Shown: in pieces, positions 8,608 through 18,825 of the stretch
Layout of the letters: every line of letters begins with the position of its first letter
How positions within the stretch are numbered: position 1 is the first letter of the stretch
NCBI GenBank assembly: GCA_965371225.1
Contig: CBDUXP010000010.1
Span: forward strand, 27,196 to 91,195
Length of the DNA: 64,000 nt
Reading direction: 5' to 3'
Source of the DNA: CBDUXP01 sp965371225 [NCBI: uncultured bacterium]
Lineage (GTDB): Bacteria > Abyssobacteria > SURF-5 > CBDUXP01
The notes under the pieces: generated by a model
Databases searched by the model: none
What the model was told of the DNA's origin: nothing
The model's input: only the letters and a program-made list of their open reading frames with translations
Position numbers and translations under genes: made by a program

Positions 8608-10433
8608 TGGGACTGCTCGCTCCAGCCGCGCTCCTGTTCGCGGGGCTGTTCGTGCCGGTCATCGTGATGTACTTCTTTCGCCAGCGGCGCGAGACCGTGG
8701 TGTTGCCGACCATCGCCTTGTGGGTTCGGTACGTGCAGGAACAATCGCACGCCGCACGTTTCACCCGCCTCCGCAGCAGTCTGTTGTTCTGGTTGCAACT
8801 GGTGCTGATGGCGGCGCTCATCCTCTCGCTGGCCCGCCCGTTCCGCCGTGGTGGACACGCGCCGGGCCAAATCACGGTCATGGTGTTGGATGCCAGCGCC
8901 AGCATGCAGACGCGGGAAAACGGCGACACGCGTTTCGACCGGGCGAAGGCGGAGATTGCGGACGCCGCGGGGGCGCTCGGGGGCGGGGACCGCATGATGC
9001 TCGTTGCGGCGGGCCCGCGCCCCTGGGTGGTGCAAGGGCTTACCGACGACGCCTCCGCTTTCGCGCGTGCGCTCCGCGGCCTGCGCTGTACCGATGGGGC
9101 CGGCGATTTGGCCACGGCGCTGCGCGTCGCCGCACAGGCGGCGGGGCCCGGCACGCCCCCGGCCGTGCACGTGTGGACCGATGGGGCCGGCCGCGCGCTG
9201 GAAGGAGTGGAGGACTTGCGGGTGCCCGTGCAGTGGCACGGCGTCGGGAGCGCGGAGGAGAACGTGGCCGCCACCGCGCTGGCGGTGCGCCGCCGACCGG
9301 ACAGCCCCATGGACCTGGAGGTGTTCGCGTCCATCACCAACCTGGGCACGCAGGTACGCGAGGTGGCCGTGAGCCTCACGCTGGACGGCGCGCTCTTGTC
9401 CTACGGGCGCCGGCGGTTGGGCGCTGGTGAAACGGCGCTGCTGACCGAACCCCTGTTGGCGGGCCGTGCCGGTGTGATCCAACTGCGGGTCGAGCCTGCG
9501 GATGCGTTGCCGGTTGACGATCGCGCGACGCTGGTCCTGTCCCCCCGGCATGCGGCGCAGGTGCTGCTCGTAACACGGGGCAGCACTCTGCTCGAACGCG
9601 TGCTGCGCCTCTTGCCGGGCGTCGAACTCACGGTCGCGGCTCCCGGCGCCGTTCGCGTAGCGCAGACCAGCGCCGACCTGATCGTCTTCGATCGGTGGGT
9701 GCCGCCGCAGTGGCCGCCCGTGCCCGCGTTGGTGGTCAGTCCACCCTCCGGGCCGGCATTCGCGCGGGCGCACCTGGTACGGGCTCCGGCGGTCGTGGCG
9801 TGGCGGCGCGATCACCCCTTGCTCCGGCACCTGACGTTCGCCGACGTCCACGTCGCCGAGGGTCTGGTGCAGGCACCAGGCACCGGTATCACCTCGCTGG
9901 TCTCGGCGGCGGAGGGCGGGTTGATCTGGACGCAGCGGGCAGGGGGAACGCAGCAGATGGTGATTGGGTTTCCCTTGACGGCGAGTGACTGGATCCTGCG
10001 GCCCAGTTTCCCACTATTTTTGGCCAACGTGATCGAGAGCGTGCGCGATGAAGGGGGGGGAGCCGGGGTGGCGGCGCACGTGGGGGACAGCTTGCACGCG
10101 CGTGTTCCGCCAGGTGTCGCAACGGCGACGGTGCAGTATCCCGACGGCCGGAATGCACCGGTGGAGTTGCGCGCCCGCGTGGCGACGGTGGACGATACGT
10201 GGCAGGCGGGCCTGTATCACTTTCGGGGCAACGGCTGGGCCGAGATTCGGGCGGTGAATCTGCTCGATGCGGATGAATCGCACATTCAACCCCAGCCGCT
10301 GCCCGAAGTCTCCACGGAGCAGGCGCGGCGGGCGGGCATCGGGGTGACGCGCGAATACTGGCCCTGGTTGCTGGGCCTCGCGCTGCTGGTGAGTACGGTG
10401 GAATGGGCCGTGTTCCATCGCCGGACCACGTAG
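8607..10433 (+). CDS. BatA-type membrane protein with von Willebrand A domain
   Basis: The 608-residue protein starts with the BatA N-terminal region: two hydrophobic helices around residues 1-20 and 55-75 separated by VVLPTIALWVR. A vWA domain with an intact metal-site motif DASAS (residues 95-99) follows. The long middle resembles the beta-rich and GATase-like parts of BatA relatives. A last membrane helix (WPWLLGLALLVSTVEWAVF) precedes a short cytoplasmic tail. By analogy with Bat proteins the vWA domain should sit outside the cytoplasmic membrane and bind proteins through a metal ion. It overlaps DUF58 by one base and is two bases from the next gene. Confidence 0.85.
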   Translation: MGLLAPAALLFAGLFVPVIVMYFFRQRRETVVLPTIALWVRYVQEQSHAARFTRLRSSLLFWLQLVLMAALILSLARPFRRGGHAPGQITVMVLDASASMQTRENGDTRFDRAKAEIADAAGALGGGDRMMLVAAGPRPWVVQGLTDDASAFARALRGLRCTDGAGDLATALRVAAQAAGPGTPPAVHVWTDGAGRALEGVEDLRVPVQWHGVGSAEENVAATALAVRRRPDSPMDLEVFASITNLGTQVREVAVSLTLDGALLSYGRRRLGAGETALLTEPLLAGRAGVIQLRVEPADALPVDDRATLVLSPRHAAQVLLVTRGSTLLERVLRLLPGVELTVAAPGAVRVAQTSADLIVFDRWVPPQWPPVPALVVSPPSGPAFARAHLVRAPAVVAWRRDHPLLRHLTFADVHVAEGLVQAPGTGITSLVSAAEGGLIWTQRAGGTQQMVIGFPLTASDWILRPSFPLFLANVIESVRDEGGGAGVAAHVGDSLHARVPPGVATATVQYPDGRNAPVELRARVATVDDTWQAGLYHFRGNGWAEIRAVNLLDADESHIQPQPLPEVSTEQARRAGIGVTREYWPWLLGLALLVSTVEWAVFHRRTT

Positions 10434-10435
10434 GG

Positions 10436-13228
10436 ATGCGCGTGCCACTGGCCTTCGGCTCTCCCAGCGCGACCCTGGCGCTCCTGCTGTGCGTGCCGAC
10501 CGTATGGATCGCGTTTCATAGTTATCGCAGGTTATCGAGCGCCCGGCGCGCGAGCACCACCGCCGTGCGCGTGGTTGGGCTGATCTTGCTCGCCCTGGCC
10601 CTGGCCGGGTTTCGCCTGCAACGTCCCACCGACCATTTGGCCACGGTGTTTCTCCTCGACGAATCGGCGAGCGTGTCCCCCGACGCCCGGCGGCAGGCCG
10701 CGGCGTTTCTCGCGCAAGCCGTCCGAGCGGCACAGCCGGGGGATCGGTATGCGGTCGCGGCATTCGGCCGCGCACCCATCGTCGCGGCGGGATGGAGCGC
10801 GGATGCGGATGTGTCCGCCCTGCGCGTGACCACGGATCGTACCGCCACCAACATTGCGGAAGCGGTGGACGTGGGCCTCGCCATGTTGCCCGACGATCGT
10901 GCGGGCCGCATCATTATTCTCAGCGACGGGCGCGAAACGCGTGGCGATGCGGCGGGGATGGCCGGACTCGTGCGGTGGCGCGGGGCGAGCGTGGATGTAG
11001 TGCCGTTGACTGCTGCAGGGGGGGTGGACGCGGCGGTGGCGGCGGTGGACGTGCCCGGGATCGTGGAGCCCGGTGCGCCGGTGCCCGTTCGGGTCGAGCT
11101 GCGCTCGAATGCCGTCGTGCAAGCGACCCTGCGCCTGTTTCGCAATGACGTGTTCTGGCGGGAGGAGCCCCTCACCCTCATCAAGGGGAGCACCACGCGG
11201 GTCTACGAGGACGTGGCGGGTCGCGAGGGCGCGGTGGTGTATCGGGTCGAATTGGAGGCGGCCAATGACGCGGTGCCCGAGAACGGCCGCGGGTTGGGGC
11301 TCGCGCGTATCGCGACGCCCCCGCAAGTGTGGGTGGTGTCGGAGGACGAGTCCGGCGCAGAAGCGCGTGACGCCCTCGTGGCGCGGGGGCTACGCACCGT
11401 TCTCGTGGCCCCGTCCGCGCTTCCCGATGCCGTTGCCGGGTACGCGGACGTCCGCTGCGTGGTACTCGCCGATGTCCCCGCCGCGGCGTTGACCCACTCC
11501 CAGCACGGGGTGTTGGCGGCCGCGGTGCGTGAATTCGGCGTCGGCCTGGTCATGCTCGGCGGTACGCGGAGTTTTGGGCCCGGTGGGTGGCGCGGCACCC
11601 TCGTCGAAGAGGTGCTTCCGGTCACGATGGAAAGCACGCGTCCGCGGGAGGGGATCGTGGGCATCGTGCTGGTCATCGACGTCAGCGGCAGCATGGCCCA
11701 ACAGGTCGAAGGACAGACGCGGCTTCACTTCGCTCGGGATGCGGCGTTGAGCGCCTACGCCATCGCAGACAAAGAGACGCTGGTCGGCGTCGTCGCATTT
11801 TCCAGCAGGGCAGCCACGGTCCTGCCCCTCGAACAACGGCCCCGAGACCCGAGCAGCATCATCCCGACCCTCGCGCGCCTCCGGCCCCAAGGGGGGACGG
11901 CCGCGGCTCCCGCGCTCCGCATGGCCATCGAACATCTCACGAACAGTGAGGCGACCACTCGCCACATCATTTTCATGACGGACGGGATCTTCCACGACCA
12001 AGAGGGGGTCGCAGCGTTGTATCCGGCCCTCAAGAGTGCGCGCATCACCCTGTCCACCATCGGGGCGGGCGCCGAAGTGAACGCGGAGCAGCTTCGGGAG
12101 ATGGCTGACGCAACGGGGGGCATCTTCTATCCGTACACGCGCGCCGCCGCTCTGCCCGCGATCTTCGCCGAGGACACGATGCAGGTGATCCGCAATCCCG
12201 TGGTCCCCGGCCCGATCGTCCCCGTGCCGCGCACGGCGGGGGCGGCGATTCGCGGCGTCAACTGGTCCAACGCCCCGCTCATGGACGGCATGATCTCCAC
12301 CACGCTGCGCGACTCTGCGCAAATGTTCGTGAGCAGCCCCGATCAAGATCCACTGGTGGCCTCCTGGCGGGCCGGGCTGGCGACCACGGGGGTGCTCTGC
12401 ACGGACCTGGGCGGGCGTTTCACCCCCGCATGGCGGGACTGGCCCGACCGTACCACCCTGCTGGAGTCGCTCGTGCGCGCGACGCTGCCGCCGCCGAACA
12501 CCGCGACCTTCAGCGCAGACCTGCGCTTGGAAGGGAGCGAGGCCGTCGTTACCGCGGACGCCGTCAGTCCGACGGGCGCGTTCGTGAATGGGCTGCAGTT
12601 GGAGGCGACGGTATTGGAGCCAACGGGGCGCGCGCGCGTGGTGCCCCTGCGGCAGGTCGGGCCCGGACAGTACGAGGCGCGGACGCCCCTGGCCGGCGTC
12701 GGCCTCTTCACGGCGCAGGTGCGGGACACGGCCTCGCAGAACGCGGGTCGGCAGTGGGTGAGTGCGGCGCTGCCATACCCGAGGGAGTTCGCGCCGGACG
12801 ACGGGGGCCGCGACGTGTTGCCCAGGTTGGCCGACGCGACGGGGGGCCAAGTGTTGACCGAACCCACGCGCGCCTTCCGGCGGCCCCCAACCCCACAGAC
12901 CGTGCGCACCGACCTGTGGCCCTGGCTTGCTGCGGGCGCACTCTGCCTGTTTCCGATTGATATCGGCCTCCGCCGATTCGCGGGTGCGCGCCGCCGCCCG
13001 GACGTGCCACGACCGGCGGTCCGGGGAGAGAACGGCGTGACCCCGAGCCGGCCGGTTTCACGCCTGGGGCCGACGCAGCGGGAATCGGTGCCCGCGGCGC
13101 GTCGGGAGACCCCTCCCGCTGCACCCGAGTCGTCCCCGGCCGTGGCACCTGCGCGACACAGCACCACCTCGCGGCTCTTGGAAGCGAAGCGTCGCGCGCG
13201 CGAGAGGGGAGCCGATGATGCGCCGTAG
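10436..13228 (+). CDS. Membrane protein with two von Willebrand A domains and a GATase-like segment
   Basis: The frame is open from 10403, but I start at ATG 10436, two bases after the previous stop, giving 930 residues. Two N-terminal helices precede a first vWA domain with metal-site motif DESAS (about residue 75). A GATase1-like segment (VMLGGTRSFGPGGWRGT) leads into a second vWA domain with DVSGS (Asp415). A C-terminal helix WPWLAAGALCLFPIDIGL is followed by a disordered, Arg/Pro-rich tail. Having two intact vWA domains in one chain suggests a multivalent adhesion or assembly role. The 3' end overlaps the next gene by 14 bases. Confidence 0.82.
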   Translation: MRVPLAFGSPSATLALLLCVPTVWIAFHSYRRLSSARRASTTAVRVVGLILLALALAGFRLQRPTDHLATVFLLDESASVSPDARRQAAAFLAQAVRAAQPGDRYAVAAFGRAPIVAAGWSADADVSALRVTTDRTATNIAEAVDVGLAMLPDDRAGRIIILSDGRETRGDAAGMAGLVRWRGASVDVVPLTAAGGVDAAVAAVDVPGIVEPGAPVPVRVELRSNAVVQATLRLFRNDVFWREEPLTLIKGSTTRVYEDVAGREGAVVYRVELEAANDAVPENGRGLGLARIATPPQVWVVSEDESGAEARDALVARGLRTVLVAPSALPDAVAGYADVRCVVLADVPAAALTHSQHGVLAAAVREFGVGLVMLGGTRSFGPGGWRGTLVEEVLPVTMESTRPREGIVGIVLVIDVSGSMAQQVEGQTRLHFARDAALSAYAIADKETLVGVVAFSSRAATVLPLEQRPRDPSSIIPTLARLRPQGGTAAAPALRMAIEHLTNSEATTRHIIFMTDGIFHDQEGVAALYPALKSARITLSTIGAGAEVNAEQLREMADATGGIFYPYTRAAALPAIFAEDTMQVIRNPVVPGPIVPVPRTAGAAIRGVNWSNAPLMDGMISTTLRDSAQMFVSSPDQDPLVASWRAGLATTGVLCTDLGGRFTPAWRDWPDRTTLLESLVRATLPPPNTATFSADLRLEGSEAVVTADAVSPTGAFVNGLQLEATVLEPTGRARVVPLRQVGPGQYEARTPLAGVGLFTAQVRDTASQNAGRQWVSAALPYPREFAPDDGGRDVLPRLADATGGQVLTEPTRAFRRPPTPQTVRTDLWPWLAAGALCLFPIDIGLRRFAGARRRPDVPRPAVRGENGVTPSRPVSRLGPTQRESVPAARRETPPAAPESSPAVAPARHSTTSRLLEAKRRARERGADDAP

Positions 13229-15266
13229 GATCGCGTGGCTCGCGTCGCTCGCGCTGATGGCTGGCGCCGGCCCTGCCGCAGCCCAAGATGCGGTCCAGGC
13301 CAGGCCGGACGGCGTGACCTTCACCGTCGCAGGTGCCGCAAACACACTGATGGCGCGGGACTATATGTCCCTGACCGTCTTCGCCGGCTATGGCGGCGTG
13401 TATCGTCCGGGCCACTGGACACCGGTGGACGTGATCGTGCGCGCAAAGATGCCGCACGATCTGGTGGAGATGGCGGGCGGTACCCTCCAGGGCACGTTGG
13501 TCGTGACGATCCAGACGGGCGTGCGTGAACGCGAGGCTCACACAATGGCCGTCGAGATTCCCCTGCAGGGCGAGCGCCGTTTCCCGCTCCTCTTGCTCCC
13601 CGAAGGGCACCACGTTCGTGTTGACTTCGCTCCCGACTTGAGGGGGCGCACGTTGAACGCCCTGTTGGGCACGGGCATCGATCGGGTGGTCGGCGTGGTG
13701 CGGATGCGGCAGGCTGCCTCGGACGCCGTCCTCGTAGCGACCCTGCCGAGGAACGAGCGCGCGCTACGCAAGGCGAGCCAGGGTGTGCGCGGGCCGCCGT
13801 TCGAGGTGGCTACGCTCCGCACCGAAGGGATGCCGGCCGAGGGCGCGCACTGGTTCGGCGCGGACGCGGTGGTGTTGACCCTGACCGAGCTGGGCCAACT
13901 GCCGCCGGCGGTTCAGGATGGTCTCCTGCTCTGGGTCCGGTCTGGGGGCCGTCTGATTCTCACCGCGGACCGCGCCCAACCGCGGTTGTCTGCGGAGGTC
14001 GCGAGCGTCTTGCCCGCCCGCCTGAGCCTGGGCCGGCAGGTGATAGGCGATGCTGCGCTCGAGGCGTTTGGCGGAGGCGCGCCGCTGCCTGCCGGCCAGC
14101 GCACGTTCATCGCGGTGCAGCAGCTTGAGCCGCGAGGTGAGGTGGTGCTGGCTCTCGGAGCGCAGCCTCTGATTACCCGCCGGTGGTTGGGCAGCGGGAG
14201 CCTGACGCTCGTGGGCGCCAACTTGGCGGCGCCCCCGTTTCTCAATTGGGGCGGCGCCCCCGTCTTGTGGGCCAAGTTGCTGCCCGCCCGTCCGCAGCGC
14301 CCCTCGGCGGGGCCGGGATTGCGGTCGGCACTGCTGGCCGCGCTGTTGGGTTTTCGAGAACTGTCCGCCGCCGGGTTGTCCGGCGTGTTGGGCGCGTTCG
14401 CCATCTACGCCGCGCTGTTGGGTGGGGGCCTGGCGTGGGGCCTCCGGCAGTTCCAGCGCCCCGAACTGTACTGGCCGACCACGGGCGTCGTGGTCTTCAG
14501 CGTGATGCTCGCGACCCTGTCCAACCCCACCATTCTGAGCATCGACACGGCGTCCGTGCAGACGGTTTCGATCGTGCAGGCGCGCAGCGGGGCGCGGGTG
14601 GGGCGCATGGAAACCTATGCCGGCGGTTCGGCGACCATCGCGAGTGAGGTGGACTTGGCGTTAGCAGTGGAGGACGGTGGCATTCGCGCCTTCTCCCGCT
14701 CGCCCGAGGCGCTGGGGGTCACTGAACGGGTGCAGGAGGTCGGCTACGATCCGCTCCCCGTGGCCCACGCCATTCCCGTCGGCCCGTCGGAGGCGGGGCT
14801 GGTCTTGGGTGCCGGCGTGCGGACGGCGGTGCCGTCGCTGCGGTTCGTGCATGAAGGGGAGGGGCGGTACTCGATCGAAAACGGGACCGGTTTGGTGTTG
14901 GCCTCGGCGATGGTGGTGCTTCCGGAGGGGGTGCTTCTCCTCGAGCCGCTGTCGATTGGTAGCACCCTCTCGCTGGCGCCCCGCACCGACCCCAGCTTCC
15001 ATACCTGGATGGAGTACCTTTCCATGCGGCGGTTCGCCGGTCTGCTACCCGGCGTGATCAATATCGTGCCGCCGGCGAGGGATGTGCCCGGCGCCCTGCA
15101 AACGACCTTGGTCCAGCAGACCGGGGCGCGCTGGCTTGGGGCTGATCCGTTCGGGGCGACGCTCCTGGCCTGGTGGCCCATGGCGAGCATCGCGGCCGGT
15201 GACGCCCATACCGCCCCGCTCTTCCGTGGCCACACCCTCCTCGCGATCGCGCCGGAGGACGCCTGA
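13215..15266 (+). CDS. Exported membrane protein of unknown function in the MoxR operon
   Basis: I do not recognise this 683-residue family. The N-terminus is a clear signal peptide (basic MMRRRIAW, hydrophobic core, AAA-QD cleavage region). Most of the chain looks beta-rich and extracytoplasmic. Two helices near residues 380-440 (LGAFAIYAALLGGGLAWGL and a following VVFSVMLATL) separate a large N-terminal domain from a C-terminal domain. A ribosome-binding site GAGGGG precedes the chosen ATG. Position between the vWA proteins and the ABC pair, with overlaps on both sides, suggests an envelope component of the same machine. Confidence 0.75.
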   Translation: MMRRRIAWLASLALMAGAGPAAAQDAVQARPDGVTFTVAGAANTLMARDYMSLTVFAGYGGVYRPGHWTPVDVIVRAKMPHDLVEMAGGTLQGTLVVTIQTGVREREAHTMAVEIPLQGERRFPLLLLPEGHHVRVDFAPDLRGRTLNALLGTGIDRVVGVVRMRQAASDAVLVATLPRNERALRKASQGVRGPPFEVATLRTEGMPAEGAHWFGADAVVLTLTELGQLPPAVQDGLLLWVRSGGRLILTADRAQPRLSAEVASVLPARLSLGRQVIGDAALEAFGGGAPLPAGQRTFIAVQQLEPRGEVVLALGAQPLITRRWLGSGSLTLVGANLAAPPFLNWGGAPVLWAKLLPARPQRPSAGPGLRSALLAALLGFRELSAAGLSGVLGAFAIYAALLGGGLAWGLRQFQRPELYWPTTGVVVFSVMLATLSNPTILSIDTASVQTVSIVQARSGARVGRMETYAGGSATIASEVDLALAVEDGGIRAFSRSPEALGVTERVQEVGYDPLPVAHAIPVGPSEAGLVLGAGVRTAVPSLRFVHEGEGRYSIENGTGLVLASAMVVLPEGVLLLEPLSIGSTLSLAPRTDPSFHTWMEYLSMRRFAGLLPGVINIVPPARDVPGALQTTLVQQTGARWLGADPFGATLLAWWPMASIAAGDAHTAPLFRGHTLLAIAPEDA

Positions 15267-16243
15267 TGCCCGACCCGTTGCAGAGCGTGGAAGTGAGGCA
15301 TCTCACCAAGGTCTATGGAGAGACCGTCGTGCTCAACGATTTGAGTTTCAGCGTGGCGGCCGGCGAGGCATTCGCGGTGGTTGGGCCGCCGGGCTCCGGC
15401 AAGACCACCCTGGCGCGCCTCCTGGCCACCGCCGTGGCGCCCACGCGTGGAGCAGTGCGCATCACCGGGCTCCATACCGGCCGCCGGCCGCTGGAGGCGC
15501 GCGCCCAGATCGGGTACTTGCCGGCCACGGCCGGACTCGACCCAGAACTCACCGTAGAAGAGTACTTGGAGTTTTTCCTGCGCGCGTACGACCGGGATGA
15601 CGAGCACGGCGCCGCGGCTATGGCGGATGTCCTCGAACTGGGGGACCTGACGGCGCGCCGGCGCGATCTGGTGGGCGCGCTCGGCCCGGCGGAGGGGCGG
15701 AGGCTGGGCCTGGCGCGGTGTCTGCTGCACGATCCGCGGGTGCTTATTCTGGACGAGCCGTTCGCGGAACTCAGCGCGGGCGGGCGCGCGGAGGTCGGGG
15801 CCGTGCTCGATGCGCTGAAGGGGATGGGGAAGACGCTGGTGCTCTGTACCCGCTCGGTCGAGGCCGTTGCCGAGTTCGCGCAGGAATTCTGCATGCTGGA
15901 TCACGGCATCGCGTGCGAAATCGGATCGGCGGAGGAGATCCGGCGGTTGCACACGCCGCAGTTGACCTGCGAACTGCGCGTGGGTGGCGACCCGCAGCGT
16001 GCGCAGGGAATCGTTGAGGGGGTCGGCGCGCTCGTGTTGCTGCGGCAGCGGGATCGGTTTCGCGTGGCGCTTGACACGGAAGAGCAACTGGCGGCGCTGG
16101 AGGCGCGTTTGGCCGAGGCGGGAATTCCACTGAAGCGCCGTCGCGTCGAACCGGGGTTCACTGACGTGGTCGCCACGTGCTTCGCCCGGCGGGCGCAGGT
16201 GGATCGGCAGGCTGCCGCCTTCCTGCGGAGGCCTGGGCGATGA
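15266..16243 (+). CDS. ABC transporter ATP-binding protein with an altered signature motif
   Basis: This 325-residue ATPase has Walker A GPPGSGKT (residues 40-47) and Walker B LILDEP (about residue 162). The expected LSGGQ signature between them is replaced by LGPAEGRR. The chain resembles the GldA / ABC-2 ATPase group, with a C-terminal extension after residue 220. It should power the ABC-2 permease encoded next, whose ATG overlaps its stop (ATGA). Because the signature contacts ATP across the dimer, the replacement may lower hydrolysis or demand a different partner. Confidence 0.88.
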   Translation: MPDPLQSVEVRHLTKVYGETVVLNDLSFSVAAGEAFAVVGPPGSGKTTLARLLATAVAPTRGAVRITGLHTGRRPLEARAQIGYLPATAGLDPELTVEEYLEFFLRAYDRDDEHGAAAMADVLELGDLTARRRDLVGALGPAEGRRLGLARCLLHDPRVLILDEPFAELSAGGRAEVGAVLDALKGMGKTLVLCTRSVEAVAEFAQEFCMLDHGIACEIGSAEEIRRLHTPQLTCELRVGGDPQRAQGIVEGVGALVLLRQRDRFRVALDTEEQLAALEARLAEAGIPLKRRRVEPGFTDVVATCFARRAQVDRQAAAFLRRPGR

Positions 16244-17226
16244 ATGCGGTGCTCTGGCGGGAGTTGCGCGTCATGGCGCGCCGGCCGCGGACGGGATGGA
16301 TCGTGACGGGCGGTCTGTGGTTCTGCCTCCTGGTGGTGTGGGGGGTGTCGGGAGAAATCAGCGGCATGGGCAGCGGTGCGGGGAGCGCCGCGCGAGTCGG
16401 CCGGGTGCTGGTGGGGGTGCTCGTGATGACCCTCGCTGCGCTGATCGCCCTGATCGCCCCGTTTGTGGCGGCCCGCGCGCTGATGGTGGAGCGCCGCCGC
16501 CAGACCTTCGACGTGTTGATCATTACCCCGCTCACGGCGCGGCTGGTGCTGCGGGGGAAGTTGCTCGGTGCGTTAATGCCGCTGTTCGTGATCCTGGGCG
16601 CCACGCTGCCGTTGGCCATGGTCCTGCGGTTGTACGGCGGCTTCACCGCCCTGCAGGTGCTGCTCGCGTACCTGTTCCTTTTTCAGGAGGCGCTGGTGTT
16701 CGGCTTGCTCGGCTTGGGTGCTGCCCTGTTCAGTGGCGATCGCCGCCGGCTGGGGCAGGCTGGCCTAATTGGGGCGGTCGTGTTTCTGTTGGTGGGTACG
16801 GTGGCGGCGGACGTGTACCTCGCCCGCGGTCTCTTGTGGTGGCTTAAGCTCCCGGTCGTGCTCGCTGTCTTGTTGTGGCTCGTCGTCGATACGACGCGGA
16901 ACATCACAACACGACGCCGCGAAGTTGACGATTTCTCCGCCGAGATGCACCAGGCGCTCATCTTTCTGGTCTTCGTGACGTTCCTCGCGATTGGACTGAC
17001 ATGGGACATCGGTAATGGGGGGCCCACGTTGCGCTATTTCAATCCGCTGCTCGCCGCGGCGGCCTTGGCCGGCCTGCCCCTGGGATTCGAACCCGCCCCG
17101 GCCAATTTCGGCGTCAGTCTCGTGCTGTACCTCCTGGTGCCCGGCGCGGCGTTCCCGGCCCTGGCCGGGCGGCTTCAGGCCTACTTCAACACGAACGTGG
17201 CTCATGAGCGCGGCATCTTCCTCTAG
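16240..17226 (+). CDS. ABC-2 type transporter permease
   Basis: The protein is 328 residues from the ATG overlapping the ATPase stop; conserved sequence begins with NAVLWRELRVMARRPRTG. About seven hydrophobic helices are visible, and the segment around VEEERRQT-like VERRRQTFDVLIITPLTA is typical of GldF/ABC-2 permeases with a cytoplasmic amphipathic start. With the preceding ATPase it should form a small exporter or a mechanochemical complex in the cytoplasmic membrane. The substrate is unknown. It overlaps the following helical gene by 23 bases. Confidence 0.85.
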   Translation: MNAVLWRELRVMARRPRTGWIVTGGLWFCLLVVWGVSGEISGMGSGAGSAARVGRVLVGVLVMTLAALIALIAPFVAARALMVERRRQTFDVLIITPLTARLVLRGKLLGALMPLFVILGATLPLAMVLRLYGGFTALQVLLAYLFLFQEALVFGLLGLGAALFSGDRRRLGQAGLIGAVVFLLVGTVAADVYLARGLLWWLKLPVVLAVLLWLVVDTTRNITTRRREVDDFSAEMHQALIFLVFVTFLAIGLTWDIGNGGPTLRYFNPLLAAAALAGLPLGFEPAPANFGVSLVLYLLVPGAAFPALAGRLQAYFNTNVAHERGIFL

Positions 17227-18808
17227 CGCCGGGGCGAAAGCCCTGCGCCGCAGCGTGGTGCGCATGGAGGCGCACCTGGACGCGTTGGAGTCTGCGCGCC
17301 GGCGGCAGCGGCTCCTGCGGGTGGTCGGCGGTCCGGTGCTTTGGGGGGTGGCGTTTGCGTTGGTGCTCTTGCTCGCCGGCCACTACGCGCGCGTCCTGCA
17401 CCATCCATGGCTCGTGGTGACGACGGTGACGGTCTGTAGTGGAATCGTAGTGGTCCGCGCCTGGGGCCGGACCCGGCCACTGTTCGATGTCGCGGTCTGG
17501 GTGGACCAACGCGCGGGGCTGGACGAGCGGGTCTCGAGCGCGCTGGCCTTTCTGGAACTGAAGACGCCGACACCGATGATGCAGGAGACGGTCGTGGATG
17601 CGGAGCAGAAACTCCTCGGCGTGCCGCACGAGCGGGTGGCCCGTCCCGCCTCGCGCCGCTGGGTGTTGTTGCCGGTCTTGTTGCTGCCTCTGCCCCTGCT
17701 GGCCATGCTGCCGCCCCGGCTGACGGCCATGGAACTGGCCTCCGCGCAGACGCGCCACGCCATTCAGGCGACCGGCGGCCAGCTCGTGGCCACGGCCGAA
17801 GAGTTGGAAGAGGACCTCAGCGCGCATGCCGGTCCGGATGCACAAGCCGCGGTGGCCGCGACGCGGGAGGCCGGCGCTGCGCTCGAAGAGGGTGCGGCGG
17901 GTACGCAAGAACAGGCGCTGGAGCGGTTGCAGACCGCGCGGCAGCAGGTGGACGATGCCCTGCGTGAGGATGCGGCGCGCGAACTCCTGGGTGAGCGGCT
18001 TCGTGCGAACGCCGCCACTCGTCAGGCCGGGGAAGCGCTGGCGCGCGGGGACACCCAGGCCGCGGCTGACGCACTCCGCCGCACGGCGGCCACGCTGCGG
18101 GAGCAGGACGTCAGCGGTGCCCGAGGTCAGCAGCTCGCGGAGGACCTGCGCCGCGCGGCCCAAGCCCTGCCTCCGGGTGAGGCCCAGGCGGCGGCGAACC
18201 GGGCCGCAGCCGGCGCGGAGGCTGGGCGGCAGGATGTGGCCCAAGACGGGCTGCGGGACTTGGCCGACCAGGTGGAGGACATGACGGCGCTGGGCGAGGA
18301 TCGTGAAGTGGTGGAAGACGCCGCAGACGCGCTTCGCGAGGCGCGCAACGCGGTTGGCGACGCGCAAGATCCCGCCGCCGGCCCAGCCGATATTCCCGCT
18401 GGTGCAGAACCGGGTCCGGGAGAAAACGGGCCTGCGCCCCTGGGCGATTCCGGCGCGCCTGACGCGGAATCGGGGGAGCAGTCCGACCGGGCCGGCGCGG
18501 GCTTGGATCGCCCGGACTTGGCGCGCGACGAAGTGGAATCGCTGACGGCGGATCCGGGCAACCGGGTGACCGTGGCGGGGCAACTGTTGGAGCGGGAGCG
18601 CACCGAGGGCAGCCGCCGGGGTGGGGGGCCCCGCGTGCAGGAGGATACAGTAGCGGACATGCAGCGTACCGTGGAGGCGTTCCGGACGCTTGGGGAAGCC
18701 GAGATTGCCCAGCAGTCCATCCCGCCGGGGTATCGCGCGCTGGTGCGCGACTACTTTTCTGTGCTCGAAGACGTGGCCGCGGGCCGGGACGGCGAACCGG
18801 CGCCGTAG
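17204..18808 (+). CDS. Membrane-anchored long helical protein of the MoxR operon (DUF4175-like architecture)
   Basis: I start this at ATG 17204, inside the permease 3' end, for 534 residues; the open frame further upstream is a shadow of the permease. Two hydrophobic helices lie near residues 40-80 and one near 160. They are followed by some 300 residues rich in Ala, Glu, Gln and Arg that look like long helices or coiled coil. An acidic, Pro/Gly-rich linker comes before a final helical segment. The architecture recalls the DUF4175 proteins of other phyla, which also sit near MoxR and vWA genes, but I cannot confirm homology. Confidence 0.72.
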   Translation: MSAASSSSAGAKALRRSVVRMEAHLDALESARRRQRLLRVVGGPVLWGVAFALVLLLAGHYARVLHHPWLVVTTVTVCSGIVVVRAWGRTRPLFDVAVWVDQRAGLDERVSSALAFLELKTPTPMMQETVVDAEQKLLGVPHERVARPASRRWVLLPVLLLPLPLLAMLPPRLTAMELASAQTRHAIQATGGQLVATAEELEEDLSAHAGPDAQAAVAATREAGAALEEGAAGTQEQALERLQTARQQVDDALREDAARELLGERLRANAATRQAGEALARGDTQAAADALRRTAATLREQDVSGARGQQLAEDLRRAAQALPPGEAQAAANRAAAGAEAGRQDVAQDGLRDLADQVEDMTALGEDREVVEDAADALREARNAVGDAQDPAAGPADIPAGAEPGPGENGPAPLGDSGAPDAESGEQSDRAGAGLDRPDLARDEVESLTADPGNRVTVAGQLLERERTEGSRRGGGPRVQEDTVADMQRTVEAFRTLGEAEIAQQSIPPGYRALVRDYFSVLEDVAAGRDGEPAP

Positions 18809-18825
18809 AAGGAGAGGACGGCGGT

